Below are positions 27,367 through 35,595 of a stretch of DNA of 64,000 nt, piece after piece. Each line of letters begins with the position of its first letter. The first letter of the stretch is position 1. The position numbers and the translations under genes are program-made. The notes below the pieces were generated by a model, which saw nothing but the letters and a program-made list of their open reading frames with translations, ran no database searches and was not told the DNA's origin. The DNA is from Rhodospirillaceae bacterium (lineage in GTDB: Bacteria; Pseudomonadota; Alphaproteobacteria; Rhodospirillales; Rhodospirillaceae), in contig JAPKDQ010000002.1 of the NCBI GenBank assembly GCA_028822445.1, positions 62,001 through 126,000 of the forward strand, given 5' to 3'.

Positions 27367-28551
27367 CTACTTCCATCCACCAAAGGTGAACCACTTTAGG
27401 CCACCCTGCAGTTTGCCAACGTTACCTTCAACCGCATCCACGGTCGCCGCCGCAGCGTCACGCACAGAACCTGCGCCGAAACCGTGTTGGCTGGGGATGA
27501 CAAACCGCACAAATTTATCGGCTTCAAAACCAGCGTCTGTTACTGCCTGTTGCACATCGGTATCCCGTAAGGATTTGTAGAACGGCTCTTTGTTATAGTA
27601 GGCGTCCCAGTCCATATAAAACTGGTCATAGGGCTCCATATCAGCGTTCAGCGGCAGCTCCATATGAATCATCAAGCCGCCCGGCTTAAGAACGCGATAA
27701 CTTTCTTCAAATACCTTGGCAACGTCTGATGCAGGCATTTCGTGCAAAACCATCGCCGACCAAACGATGTCCACACTGTTGTCACCGAACTTTAGGTCGG
27801 TGCCATTCATTTGATGATAGTGGATCGGCTTTCCCATCGCCTTACACCGAGCATGACCGTAACGTACGTTGGGCGCCGCGGCATCAACCGCGTGAATTTC
27901 CAGCTCGGGCCAAGCTTCGAGCCAGGGCAAAGTATTAAAGCCGACCGTCGCGCCTATATCGATCATCCGTTGCGGAGAAAAATCGGGGTATCGCGCCTTA
28001 ATAAACTGAGAAACAGAGCGCCCAGTGTCATCCATTTCCGGCCCGAGGTACCCCATCAAAAAAACAGAGAGGCCGTTGTCATAAAGCGCGCCTTGAGCGA
28101 CATCTCCTTCGAACCGTTCCGAATGATAACAACCGGGCATCAGGTGCACATCAAGCGCGCTGATGTAGCGCGGCGTTTCAAGCGTCGGGTCTAAATGAAG
28201 CGTGTTGTCATCCGCATTATAGGCCGAGGCTTTCTCGGCAAGGGTTTTAGACGAGCGCGAAATACCAGGCAATACGGACCGCCACACGAGCTCTTGCGTG
28301 CCGTTCCGCACGGCGGAATAAAACTTAAAGATTGTATCCGGACGAAGCGCTTTGTGAATTTCTGGTCCATCTGAGGGCGGGCGGCCATTGGCTTTCTCAA
28401 AGGATGGAAGCACTCGGCGATCATACACCGTACGCATATGGCCAGCGAGGTCACCCAGAACGTACTGACGCATCCCGGTCGCAAACCCTTGGCGGGCTGC
28501 CTCGTCGCGGGTGGACTCAATTGCCAAACCATGGCTAAGACGCGTCGGCAT
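27367..28551 (-). CDS. SAM-dependent methyltransferase with long N-terminal domain
   Basis: 394 residues. Residues about 190-330 form a class I methyltransferase: motif I R-M-I-D-I-G-A-T-V-G-F-N, then A-V-D-A-A-A-P-N-V, and motif post-II M-V-L-H-E-M-P with V-L-K-P-G-G-L-M-I-H. The first 150 residues are a helical domain with T-R-D-E-A-A-R-Q-G-F that I recognise in only one other protein here, the paralogue at 45.8 kb (T-Q-D-E-L-A-R-Q-A-F). The substrate is unknown. Located between the catabolic serine hydrolase and the flavin monooxygenase. Confidence 0.84.
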   Translation of the reverse strand: MPTRLSHGLAIESTRDEAARQGFATGMRQYVLGDLAGHMRTVYDRRVLPSFEKANGRPPSDGPEIHKALRPDTIFKFYSAVRNGTQELVWRSVLPGISRSSKTLAEKASAYNADDNTLHLDPTLETPRYISALDVHLMPGCYHSERFEGDVAQGALYDNGLSVFLMGYLGPEMDDTGRSVSQFIKARYPDFSPQRMIDIGATVGFNTLPWLEAWPELEIHAVDAAAPNVRYGHARCKAMGKPIHYHQMNGTDLKFGDNSVDIVWSAMVLHEMPASDVAKVFEESYRVLKPGGLMIHMELPLNADMEPYDQFYMDWDAYYNKEPFYKSLRDTDVQQAVTDAGFEADKFVRFVIPSQHGFGAGSVRDAAAATVDAVEGNVGKLQGGLKWFTFGGWK

Positions 28552-28672
28552 AACTAGCCTCTCGGACTGTTAAATATTCAGGAAAAGCTAGGCTACTACC
28601 TAAAGGGCTCCTGAACAATTGCCCCAGCAGAAAGCCGTCAATGCGCCATCAGCGCCATTAGCCGGTCTACCC

Positions 28673-28864
28673 TTAATCATACGCTGAATAAGACCCCCAA
28701 GGATTATGCGTGACCGCGCCCATCACGGCATATCCGGCATTAATCATGGGCGCCTCATTCGCAACTACGTCTTCAATCCACGTGTTGCGGCACTCAACAA
28801 TTCCTATATCGACGCCAACGCCACGTAAGCGCAGATACTCCAGCACTTTAGCGGCCGGGATCAA
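28673..28864 (-). pseudogene. Possible small ORF or gene remnant
   Basis: A 63-residue open frame (TTG start) with a protein-like composition: L-E-Y-L-R-L-R-G-V-G-V-D-I-G, then I-E-D-V-V-A-N-E-A-P and ending H-N-P-W-G-S-Y-S-A-Y-D. It lies alone in the 333-bp gap between the methyltransferase and the monooxygenase. An in-frame stop lies two codons before the TTG. I do not recognise the family. It could be the C-terminal relic of a lost gene. Apart from this I see nothing in the gap. Confidence 0.2.
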
Positions 28865-28884
28865 AATCGCTCAGAAAACAGGGC

Positions 28885-30054
28885 TTAAACGGTCACGGAC
28901 ATCGCGTCATAGCCAAGCTCATCCTCAACACCAGCACTCGGGGATTGTTTCCGGTCATCAGGCTTTGAGCTCATATACGTCTTACCCCTATCAAGTGAAG
29001 CGACGTGAAATTTATTCGCACGAGTTAAACGAGCGCGCTCGTATCGCTGTAAAGCGTCCTGCCAATCGTCACCGGCCGCTTCAAAACAACGGGCGAGAAC
29101 GGCGGCATCTTCAATCGCCATGCCGGCCCCCATGCCATGGAACGGTGTCATTGGGTGCGCCGCATCACCAAGCAGGCTCACACGACCATTGATCCAACTA
29201 TCGAGTGGCGCACGACTATGTAATGCCCAACGGTTACAGAGCCCCCCCGGCGTTGCGCGAATAATGCTGACCACATCCTCACACCAGCCATCGAACTCTT
29301 CCACAACTTCCGAGATATCCGTTTGGTCTTTCCAACTTTCGGACGTGTGGCCCGACCTCCGGGCATTAGCGACGTAATTAATCAGAGTGCCATGGCGCAC
29401 AGGATAGCGCGCGAACATTTTGCCTTCAGCAGGGTAGGCTGCGAAATGAGGGTCGAGGCTCACGTCCGGCACGAGCGAACGATCCACCAGCCCGCGCCAT
29501 GCCACATACCCTGTGAACACAGGCGGTTCAGTAGGAAACATTTTATCTCTAATAGTCGACTTCAAACCATCGCATGCAATAGCAACATCACAGCGATCGG
29601 TTTCACCATTCGCGAACTGCAACGTCACACCATCATCATCTTGCGCTATATCAGTCAGCTTGTGATTTAATCTGAGTGAGTCTTCATCGGCATTAAACGC
29701 GCGTTCCAAGGCAGCATGGACATCGGCCCGGTGCATAAGACGAGATACAGCGCCATGATCTCTCATGTATGCGTCGTGCCCACGCGGAATGTAATTGAGT
29801 CGCTCGCCGGTTTGGTAGTCGAGAACGCCGACATGCGGTGAAGCGCTGGCCAGGGCTTCGAACTCGGTCTCTAGTCCTAGCCCATTAATCACGCGGTTTG
29901 CGTTTGGGCCAACCGTAATACCTGCACCAATTTCACCCAGTCCCGACGATTGTTCATAGACGACAACTTTGAAACCACGCTGCTGCAAAGCAACAGCCGC
30001 CGTTATTCCCCCAATGCCTGCCCCGATCAGGCCAATTTTTAAAATTTGTCCCAA
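28885..30054 (-). CDS. FAD-dependent monooxygenase, salicylate-hydroxylase-like
   Basis: 389 residues, group A flavoprotein aromatic hydroxylase. The ADP-binding motif G-L-I-G-A-G-I-G-G-I-T is at residues about 8-18. The D-G motif is A-I-A-C-D-G-L-K-S-T-I-R, and the G-D motif is S-L-L-G-D-A-A-H-P-M-T-P. It uses NAD(P)H and O2 to hydroxylate an aromatic ring, with decarboxylation in salicylate or 6-hydroxynicotinate relatives. The precise substrate is unknown. It is separated from the TonB receptor gene by 332 bp holding a strong terminator. Confidence 0.88.
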   Translation of the reverse strand: MGQILKIGLIGAGIGGITAAVALQQRGFKVVVYEQSSGLGEIGAGITVGPNANRVINGLGLETEFEALASASPHVGVLDYQTGERLNYIPRGHDAYMRDHGAVSRLMHRADVHAALERAFNADEDSLRLNHKLTDIAQDDDGVTLQFANGETDRCDVAIACDGLKSTIRDKMFPTEPPVFTGYVAWRGLVDRSLVPDVSLDPHFAAYPAEGKMFARYPVRHGTLINYVANARRSGHTSESWKDQTDISEVVEEFDGWCEDVVSIIRATPGGLCNRWALHSRAPLDSWINGRVSLLGDAAHPMTPFHGMGAGMAIEDAAVLARCFEAAGDDWQDALQRYERARLTRANKFHVASLDRGKTYMSSKPDDRKQSPSAGVEDELGYDAMSVTV

Positions 30055-30337
30055 GCCACAACTCCAAAATCAACATATTAAGTGGTTTTTGTAGCTTCTT
30101 ATAATTCACTAGGCAATTAGCGGCTTCATTAAGGTTTAATCAGACAGGGGGCTACAATAGCCATGGGTAGTGCGATAGGCGTGATGAGAACTCACCTCAG
30201 CTTATCGGGCTCAAAGAAAAAATTTAGGCTAAAGTTAAAATATTGAGTAACCATCACTTCAGTGCCTGGGGTTAGCCGTAATCGGACCTTCCGCCCGATC
30301 ATTCACGCATTAGGTAAAGCACCAAAAAGGCAAAAAG

Positions 30338-30363
30338 AAGGCCGGCCCCTAAGAGCCGGCCTT
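30338..30363 (-). terminator. Rho-independent terminator of the TonB receptor gene
   Basis: On the minus strand AAGGCCGGC, an 8-nt loop and GCCGGCCTT form a perfect 9-bp stem followed by CTTTTTGCC. It lies 23 bp after the TonB-receptor stop codon. The rest of the 332-bp gap (30055-30386) shows nothing else recognisable. Confidence 0.92.
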
Positions 30364-30386
30364 CCCATTTCAAACCTTTACGAAGC

Positions 30387-32816
30387 CTAGAAATCAGCCC
30401 GTAAACGCACACCAAATTCCCGCTTTTGGGGAGGTTCAGAGAACGCTTTTCGATCCAACGCAATAAATGCTGTCGTGCCGCCATTGAGATTTAGCACTCT
30501 ACTATCCGTCAGGTTCTTGCCATAGATTTCTAGGCTCATTCCTTCAGATAAATCGATGCCAGCCCGCATGTTAATCTCGAAGTCGTCTGGCGCCCGGTTA
30601 TAGTTTGAGTAGTCGGCCCAGGTTGCGCTCTGATAGAGGAAGTCGGTACGAAGGAACCATTCACGCTCACCCATTTGGCCGAAAAATGTTGGGCTGAATG
30701 TTGCCGAAACGAGCGGCTGATTACGTGGGCGTTTTCCGTCATTGACGACTGACAATGACCCAGAAGCCAGCACCACAGACTCATTGGACCCACGGGATGA
30801 GAACGTGATCAATCTCGTGTCCGTATAGGCCAAAGTAGCGGACAAGCTCAGCCAGTCCGATGGGTTAACCGTCGCCTCAAAATCGACCCCTTTGTATTTA
30901 GAATCGCCCGGGCCAGCGAAGGCGGTCGTACCGCCGCCAGCTGCAGCTGGAATAACAATAACCGCAGCAAAGGGTTGCTGGCTCCATTTGATGGTGTAGA
31001 GAGCAATCGTAGTGGCCCAATTATCGCCCTGCTGTTTCCACCCGAGTTCGAATTGCTCGGCCTCTTGCTCCGGCGTGAAATCACCAAGAACTGCAAGATC
31101 CGCGGCGGTGATTACGAGCGGCGCAACACTATTCACAAAGCCGGCCCGGGTCGGCACACCAAGCAGCGAACTATAGGAATAACTGCCGTAAACACTTGCG
31201 CCATCAAATGGTGTGTAGGACAAAATAGCTCGGGGTATGAAATCCGAGTATTCGTTAGTCAGGTTACAGACAGGTGAGAAACCACAGGGGTTTCCGGGAG
31301 CACCCTGAACTAGAGTGACATTTTCTTCATCAGTGTAGCGGCCTTCAACTGAAAGCGTCAGATCATCCGTGATGTCATAATCCAGTGACGCGAAAATACC
31401 CACCGTGTTGCTGTCTTGAAAATCAATAGCTTGTAACGGCTGGGATTTAGTTGGGTTGCTGAAGTTACGATATTTTTGGGTATAATCGCTAATCCCAATG
31501 AGATAGCGCAGACGCTGGTCTTGAGGCGAAGAAATTCGAGCCTCGTAATAGGTCTCACGAATGGCAATCTGAGTGCCAAGGATGAATGATGTTCCCAAAA
31601 ATCCACCGAGAGGAACGCTGCCGAAGAAGAAATCCACAGAGCTGTGCGTACCCGTATTGGCGCGAGAGGTTACCCACGACAACGTGTGATCACCGATATC
31701 ATATTCACCGCTGAATTGAAGGCGATATGTCTGCTGTTGACCACCAAGCTTGCCATTTGGCTGCGGGATGATGGAGTACTTTTCAGCCATCGGATGAAGT
31801 TTATTCATAACGTCAATACGGTCGTCTGATCGAAGGAAGGTGTCAGCCGCGGTTGGAGTTAGTGAATACGGCGCAACCCAATTGTCGCCCGTTGGAAATA
31901 CGCCGCAGAACGACGTCCCCTTGAAGTCAGCAAGATTGCGGCTAAAGGGCGTCTTTGCGCCCGTAGCTGCATTCAGGTACGTGCCGGTATATGTTTTGTT
32001 ACACAAGCCGCCCCCAACACCGTCAGGTCCGTTAGAATTAACAGAGCCGGAGGTCCCGCTATCCTTACCTTTCACATAATAACCAGTAAATTTCAGCCGT
32101 AAATTTTCTTTAACATCGGCCGTCAATGTGCCGCTAACAGCGAAGTCCTTGGTTTGAGCGTACGGCTCGTCACTCTTTTGAGTTTTAAAGTCACCGCCAT
32201 CCTGATCATAACCAGCATAAATACGGAACCCAACATTGTCAGTGATTGGGCCGCCTATGGCGCCCTCCACTTTCATTTCGTCTGTTTGCGAAGGGGACCA
32301 TTCTAGAGCGACAAAGCCTTCAAACTCATCGCCAGGCATTTTCGGAATGATGTTCACGGCACCAGAGAAGGTGTTGCGACCGAAGTAAGCAGTTTGTGGC
32401 CCTTTAATAACCTCAACACGCTCGAGGTCTGTAAACGGAATAAATGCACCACCACCGCCAATGTAAGAGCCGTCATAAAATAACGCGCCTATCTGAGACG
32501 ACGGCGTGAGCAGTTGTTGATTCAAACCGCGGAAACGGATGCTAGGGTTTTGCCGGCTACCTACAGAAGTGGAACCCTGGAAATCAAGACCGGGGATAAA
32601 GGCTGACAATTCTTCAGGGTTATCGATCCCTCTCATATCAAGCTGCGACTGGGAAAGGGCCGACACGGAGATTGGAATCTCATAAATACTTTCATCACGC
32701 TTACGCGCCGTAACCACAATTTCTTCAACTGCAAGGTTCTGAGCCATTACCCCTTGCCCTGCAGGTAAGGCAACCGATGCCATTAAAGACGCCGCTATCC
32801 AGTTACGTTTTTTCAT
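30387..32816 (-). CDS. TonB-dependent outer-membrane receptor
   Basis: 809 residues. Signal peptide about 1-25 (ends G-V-M-A-Q). A TonB box / plug start follows: V-E-E-I-V-V-T-A-R-K-R-D-E-S, then P-G-L-D-F-Q and R-V-E-V-I-K-G-P-Q-T-A-Y-F-G-R-N-T-F-S-G-A-V of the plug. The barrel ends with the C-terminal F (G-V-R-L-R-A-D-F) needed for outer-membrane insertion. Receptors of this subgroup in alphaproteobacteria import many ligands. The location beside catabolic genes suggests an organic substrate rather than a siderophore, which is inference. It is monocistronic with its own terminator. The upstream 295 bp contains no gene I can support. Confidence 0.93.
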   Translation of the reverse strand: MKKRNWIAASLMASVALPAGQGVMAQNLAVEEIVVTARKRDESIYEIPISVSALSQSQLDMRGIDNPEELSAFIPGLDFQGSTSVGSRQNPSIRFRGLNQQLLTPSSQIGALFYDGSYIGGGGAFIPFTDLERVEVIKGPQTAYFGRNTFSGAVNIIPKMPGDEFEGFVALEWSPSQTDEMKVEGAIGGPITDNVGFRIYAGYDQDGGDFKTQKSDEPYAQTKDFAVSGTLTADVKENLRLKFTGYYVKGKDSGTSGSVNSNGPDGVGGGLCNKTYTGTYLNAATGAKTPFSRNLADFKGTSFCGVFPTGDNWVAPYSLTPTAADTFLRSDDRIDVMNKLHPMAEKYSIIPQPNGKLGGQQQTYRLQFSGEYDIGDHTLSWVTSRANTGTHSSVDFFFGSVPLGGFLGTSFILGTQIAIRETYYEARISSPQDQRLRYLIGISDYTQKYRNFSNPTKSQPLQAIDFQDSNTVGIFASLDYDITDDLTLSVEGRYTDEENVTLVQGAPGNPCGFSPVCNLTNEYSDFIPRAILSYTPFDGASVYGSYSYSSLLGVPTRAGFVNSVAPLVITAADLAVLGDFTPEQEAEQFELGWKQQGDNWATTIALYTIKWSQQPFAAVIVIPAAAGGGTTAFAGPGDSKYKGVDFEATVNPSDWLSLSATLAYTDTRLITFSSRGSNESVVLASGSLSVVNDGKRPRNQPLVSATFSPTFFGQMGEREWFLRTDFLYQSATWADYSNYNRAPDDFEINMRAGIDLSEGMSLEIYGKNLTDSRVLNLNGGTTAFIALDRKAFSEPPQKREFGVRLRADF

Positions 32817-33111
32817 GATTTCCCCTGGTATTTAAAGAAAGAACCCGCCCATCTTATTTAAATGGGGCCCGCTACAACTAAGAACATACTTAATAATCAA
32901 CCCAACCCTAACAGACGCCACACCATAGACAAAGGCCCTGTTTTCGTTATGGATGTTGCCATTTTAAACATGGCTGCGCAAACGCAACGCCGATCGTTAT
33001 GGTTTATTGCCGCCGGCGTCAATGCGCTTACCCAACCTTTTAGCTATGCCTTTCTTATAAACGATGGGTAAGGTCGGCTCACCAATGCTTTTATTGAATA
33101 TGAGGTGTGAG

Positions 33112-33873
33112 ATGCGTCGGCCATTCTTTTTGCTTGCTGCTATAGCATCGAGCTTTGTTCTGAGCTTTGTTGCAATCGCCCAGGACCGCCCTCCCGAAAA
33201 CCCCGGCCCCAATTCCAACATCACGCGCTGGGCAGCAGGTAAATTGACATTCCGGGAAGTGGAGTCTCAGCGGGTCACCGGAGAGGAGTTTTTCCGTCTT
33301 TCCGTCCATCCCGACGGCACCCGGACCATGATGGCGTGGTACAATTCGTTTTTGTACAACAACCATCGTCATGTCGTGATGCGGGTCGAGGAGTCGTTCC
33401 GCCCCATCGAGGTGTTCATCAATGCTTGGGTGGGAGATTTTGGATACAAGGGTTCAACCCGAGCCATCGTTGACGGTAACCAATTAAAGACCACAGCTTG
33501 GGGGCCAGAGGGAGCTGCCGAACAGGTGGTTCAGGTGCCGGATACATTTTCCATCATCACCCATGCGGAGGTATTAAACACCTGGAGTACTTGGGGCGGT
33601 GATCTGGACGTGGACATTGAACGTGAGCGGTTTGCGATTGATCTTGCAGGCCGGCGCCAGGAGGCGCCCTTTTTGGGTACTATTTTTAGAGGAAAAGTGG
33701 CTTTTGTTGGTGAAGAACGCCTAACGGTGCCAGCAGGAACGTTTGATACCCTACATTACCGAAGTGGTGACCTTGAAATGTGGGCCACCAAGCAGGACCG
33801 TATCTTGGTTCAACAACGCTATCCTCCGCTAGGCATTGAATATGTTCTTACTCAGTTTGAGTCAGGACAGTAA
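33112..33873 (+). CDS. Secreted protein of unknown function
   Basis: 253 residues. The signal peptide is M-R-R-P-F-F-L-L-A-A-I-A-S-S and ends A-I-A-Q. The start at 33112 is supported by GAGG 6 nt upstream, while a longer frame from 33064 would bury the signal peptide. The mature part is beta-rich with many Trp and Arg, with L-T-V-P-A-G-T-F-D-T-L-H-Y near the C-terminus. This recalls lipocalin-like or DUF3108-type periplasmic proteins, but I cannot place it. It is divergent from the TonB receptor gene. Confidence 0.65.
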   Translation: MRRPFFLLAAIASSFVLSFVAIAQDRPPENPGPNSNITRWAAGKLTFREVESQRVTGEEFFRLSVHPDGTRTMMAWYNSFLYNNHRHVVMRVEESFRPIEVFINAWVGDFGYKGSTRAIVDGNQLKTTAWGPEGAAEQVVQVPDTFSIITHAEVLNTWSTWGGDLDVDIERERFAIDLAGRRQEAPFLGTIFRGKVAFVGEERLTVPAGTFDTLHYRSGDLEMWATKQDRILVQQRYPPLGIEYVLTQFESGQ

Positions 33874-33982
33874 GCGTAAACGGTCTATACGGCTGACGCT
33901 CCTAACAGGGGACATGCCCGATGGCTTTTTGGATAGGTAATTTTCCCCATCAAGCCCCCTCAATACTTTATTCTGTGTGGTC

Positions 33983-34444
33983 TCAAGGGCTCGCTTGCGT
34001 GGGCTGTTGGGCAAACAAGCGCTTGGGCCTCGCGCCCGTAATGTGTGCCGGCGTTTCATGAATGGGATGAACGGATACGGTTACTGTTCCGGCACCTGAA
34101 CGAACCTCGCGGATACCCTGGTATTCATCTGAAAACCAAAACCCACGCGCCGCTTCCGCGCAGGGGAAATTGGCGCCGAGGACGCCTTGGTTTTCTGGCC
34201 ATTTTCCTTCAAACACCTCTGTGTGCACCGTGAACTGGTAGTATCCTTGCTGATCCGGATAGGTGGGCAACTTACCGAGCTCCTCCATGTACGCTGCCAA
34301 AGGTTTTTCGTTTTCGGTTTGAACAATCACCAGCATGATAACCGGTTTATCGCAGGCAACCTGCAGCTGTTCAGGTTCGGCAAAAGCATGGGTGGTGTTA
34401 AACAAAGCCAGCAAGACACAAAAACCAAAACGTATATCAACCAT
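33983..34444 (-). CDS. Secreted DUF1330-like protein
   Basis: 153 residues with a signal peptide (about 1-22, ending H-A-F-A). The mature part matches the DUF1330 dimeric alpha-beta barrel pattern: V-F-E-G-K-W-P near residue 77, then A-A-R-G-F-W-F-S-D-E-Y-Q-G-I-R. DUF1330 proteins are usually cytosolic, so a signal peptide is uncommon. There are two Cys, in V-A-C-D-K-P and F-P-C-A-E-A. Function unknown. It is followed downstream by a short AT-moderate gap and faces the preceding secreted-protein gene. Confidence 0.7.
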   Translation of the reverse strand: MVDIRFGFCVLLALFNTTHAFAEPEQLQVACDKPVIMLVIVQTENEKPLAAYMEELGKLPTYPDQQGYYQFTVHTEVFEGKWPENQGVLGANFPCAEAARGFWFSDEYQGIREVRSGAGTVTVSVHPIHETPAHITGARPKRLFAQQPTQASP

Positions 34445-34577
34445 TGGCCTTCTCCCTCCAAGTAAGAAATTAAGTATAAGCCCGTTTGGACTTCATGGGT
34501 GTGGCTTTGGCCCCACCTTCTCATTAGTTTATTTAATAATTTTTTCTAATATTTTTCAGCATTTAGCGCTAAGAAGG

Positions 34578-34654
34578 TGGTGTCCCCGGCGAGATTCGAA
34601 CTCACGGCCTCCAGATTAGGAATCTGATGCTCTATCCTGCTGAGCTACGGGGAC
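34578..34654 (-). tRNA. tRNA-Arg (anticodon CCU)
   Basis: A complete cloverleaf on the minus strand: acceptor GTCCCCG/CGGGGAC, T8-A9, D stem GCTC/GAGC, anticodon arm with loop TTCCTAA giving anticodon CCT, and T loop TTCGAAT. Discriminator A and an encoded CCA end follow. The 77 nt include CCA. It decodes AGG. It lies between the DUF1330-like gene and the hsp20 operon. No integrase or repeated tRNA end is seen, so no sign of integration here. Confidence 0.97.
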
Positions 34655-34731
34655 ACGTGCGCACCATATCAAGCGCCCGCACAAACTTTAAGCTTGATAA
34701 TGGGGTTCAGCTGGCCCTGCAGTGGCTTTTG

Positions 34732-34959
34732 TTAGTGGACGTGATGCGGGATCAAATCATTCTGAAGAATAGCAGCCATGGCCTGTTCCCGGGTTGGGGC
34801 GGAGCCCACAGCAGCGCCAGCAGCATCATGGATTGACCACGCCGGCTTGTTGTTCACTAGGGCCTGGCGCGCATAGGCCATCTCATGAAGGCCAAGCTCA
34901 GCAAATTCAATCCGCGTGGATGCGAAGACTAGAGGTATAGGTGTAATGGGCTCAGACAT
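34732..34959 (-). CDS. DUF1150 small protein, hsp20 partner
   Basis: 75 residues. The pattern L-G-L-H-E-M-A-Y-A-R followed by W-S-I-H-D-A-A-G and A-I-L-Q-N-D-L-I-P-H-H-V-H fits the DUF1150 family, which in alphaproteobacteria is regularly encoded just after an Hsp20 gene. It starts 47 bp after the hsp20 stop on the same strand, so it shares its transcript. Molecular function is unknown; a role with the heat-shock chaperone is inferred from conserved neighbourhood. Confidence 0.85.
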   Translation of the reverse strand: MSEPITPIPLVFASTRIEFAELGLHEMAYARQALVNNKPAWSIHDAAGAAVGSAPTREQAMAAILQNDLIPHHVH

Positions 34960-35006
34960 AATAGATCCCTTTCTTGGTCGTGCTCTCTGACGTTTAGTCC
35001 AAAGCG

Positions 35007-35474
35007 TTACTCAACAGCCTTGTGCTCCATATCAATCATCTGGGGCTTAGGCTTCCCAGATCTCACAGATGAGATTTTAATCTCGGTCACCTTAGACTCT
35101 GGCACGGGACGCTGAAGGTCAATGTGAAGAAGACCGTTGTCTAGGCCGGCAGTCTTCACCTCAATACCTTCTGCTATGACAAAACTGCGGCTAAACTGCC
35201 GTGCTGCTATGCCACGGTGAAGGAAAACACGATCTGCGCCGTCATCTGTGTTTCTTCCGCGCACAACAAGCTGGTTATCTTCCACGGTAACCGACAATTC
35301 TTCTTCCGCGAACCCAGCAACCGCAAGCGTAATGCGCAAGGCATGCTCTCCCGTCTGCTCGATATTATAGGGCGGATACCCTTCCGCAGATGACTTATTA
35401 ACCCGATCGAGCACCCGCTCTATGTGGTCAAAGCCCAGCAAAAGAGGGCTTGAGAACACGGACATGCGCGTCAT
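35007..35474 (-). CDS. Small heat shock protein, Hsp20/IbpA
   Basis: 155 residues. The N-terminal G-F-D-H-I-E-R-V-L-D-R and Y-P-P-Y-N-I-E are typical of IbpA-like proteins. The alpha-crystallin domain spans about residues 35-130, with L-V-V-R-G-R in the centre and G-L-L-H-I-D-L near its end. These ATP-independent chaperones bind unfolding proteins. An AGGGG ribosome site lies 9 nt upstream. I searched the upstream 120 bp for a sigma-32 promoter or ROSE element and found none convincing. It is the first gene of the hsp20-DUF1150 pair. Confidence 0.92.
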   Translation of the reverse strand: MTRMSVFSSPLLLGFDHIERVLDRVNKSSAEGYPPYNIEQTGEHALRITLAVAGFAEEELSVTVEDNQLVVRGRNTDDGADRVFLHRGIAARQFSRSFVIAEGIEVKTAGLDNGLLHIDLQRPVPESKVTEIKISSVRSGKPKPQMIDMEHKAVE

Positions 35475-35595
35475 AACTAAATACCCCTATGTCTCCTCAA
35501 CGAGCGAGACCAGAAATGGCCCTTTCAGGCACCGACCTTACATCGCCCGAATTCAGCGCGATACAAACCTTATTTTGTGTTTAAGAATCTAAACG

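Noticed and set aside
28710-29192. 160-codon plus-strand frame
   Set aside because: It is mostly antisense to the flavin monooxygenase, with a low-complexity, His- and Arg-rich translation and no ribosome site.
34578-34654. tRNA-Arg as an attachment site of a mobile element
   Set aside because: No integrase, no repeat of the tRNA 3' end and normal housekeeping genes (hsp20, DUF1150) next to it.
35475-35595. Sigma-32 promoter or ROSE thermometer before hsp20
   Set aside because: I found no sequence close enough to the consensus of either.
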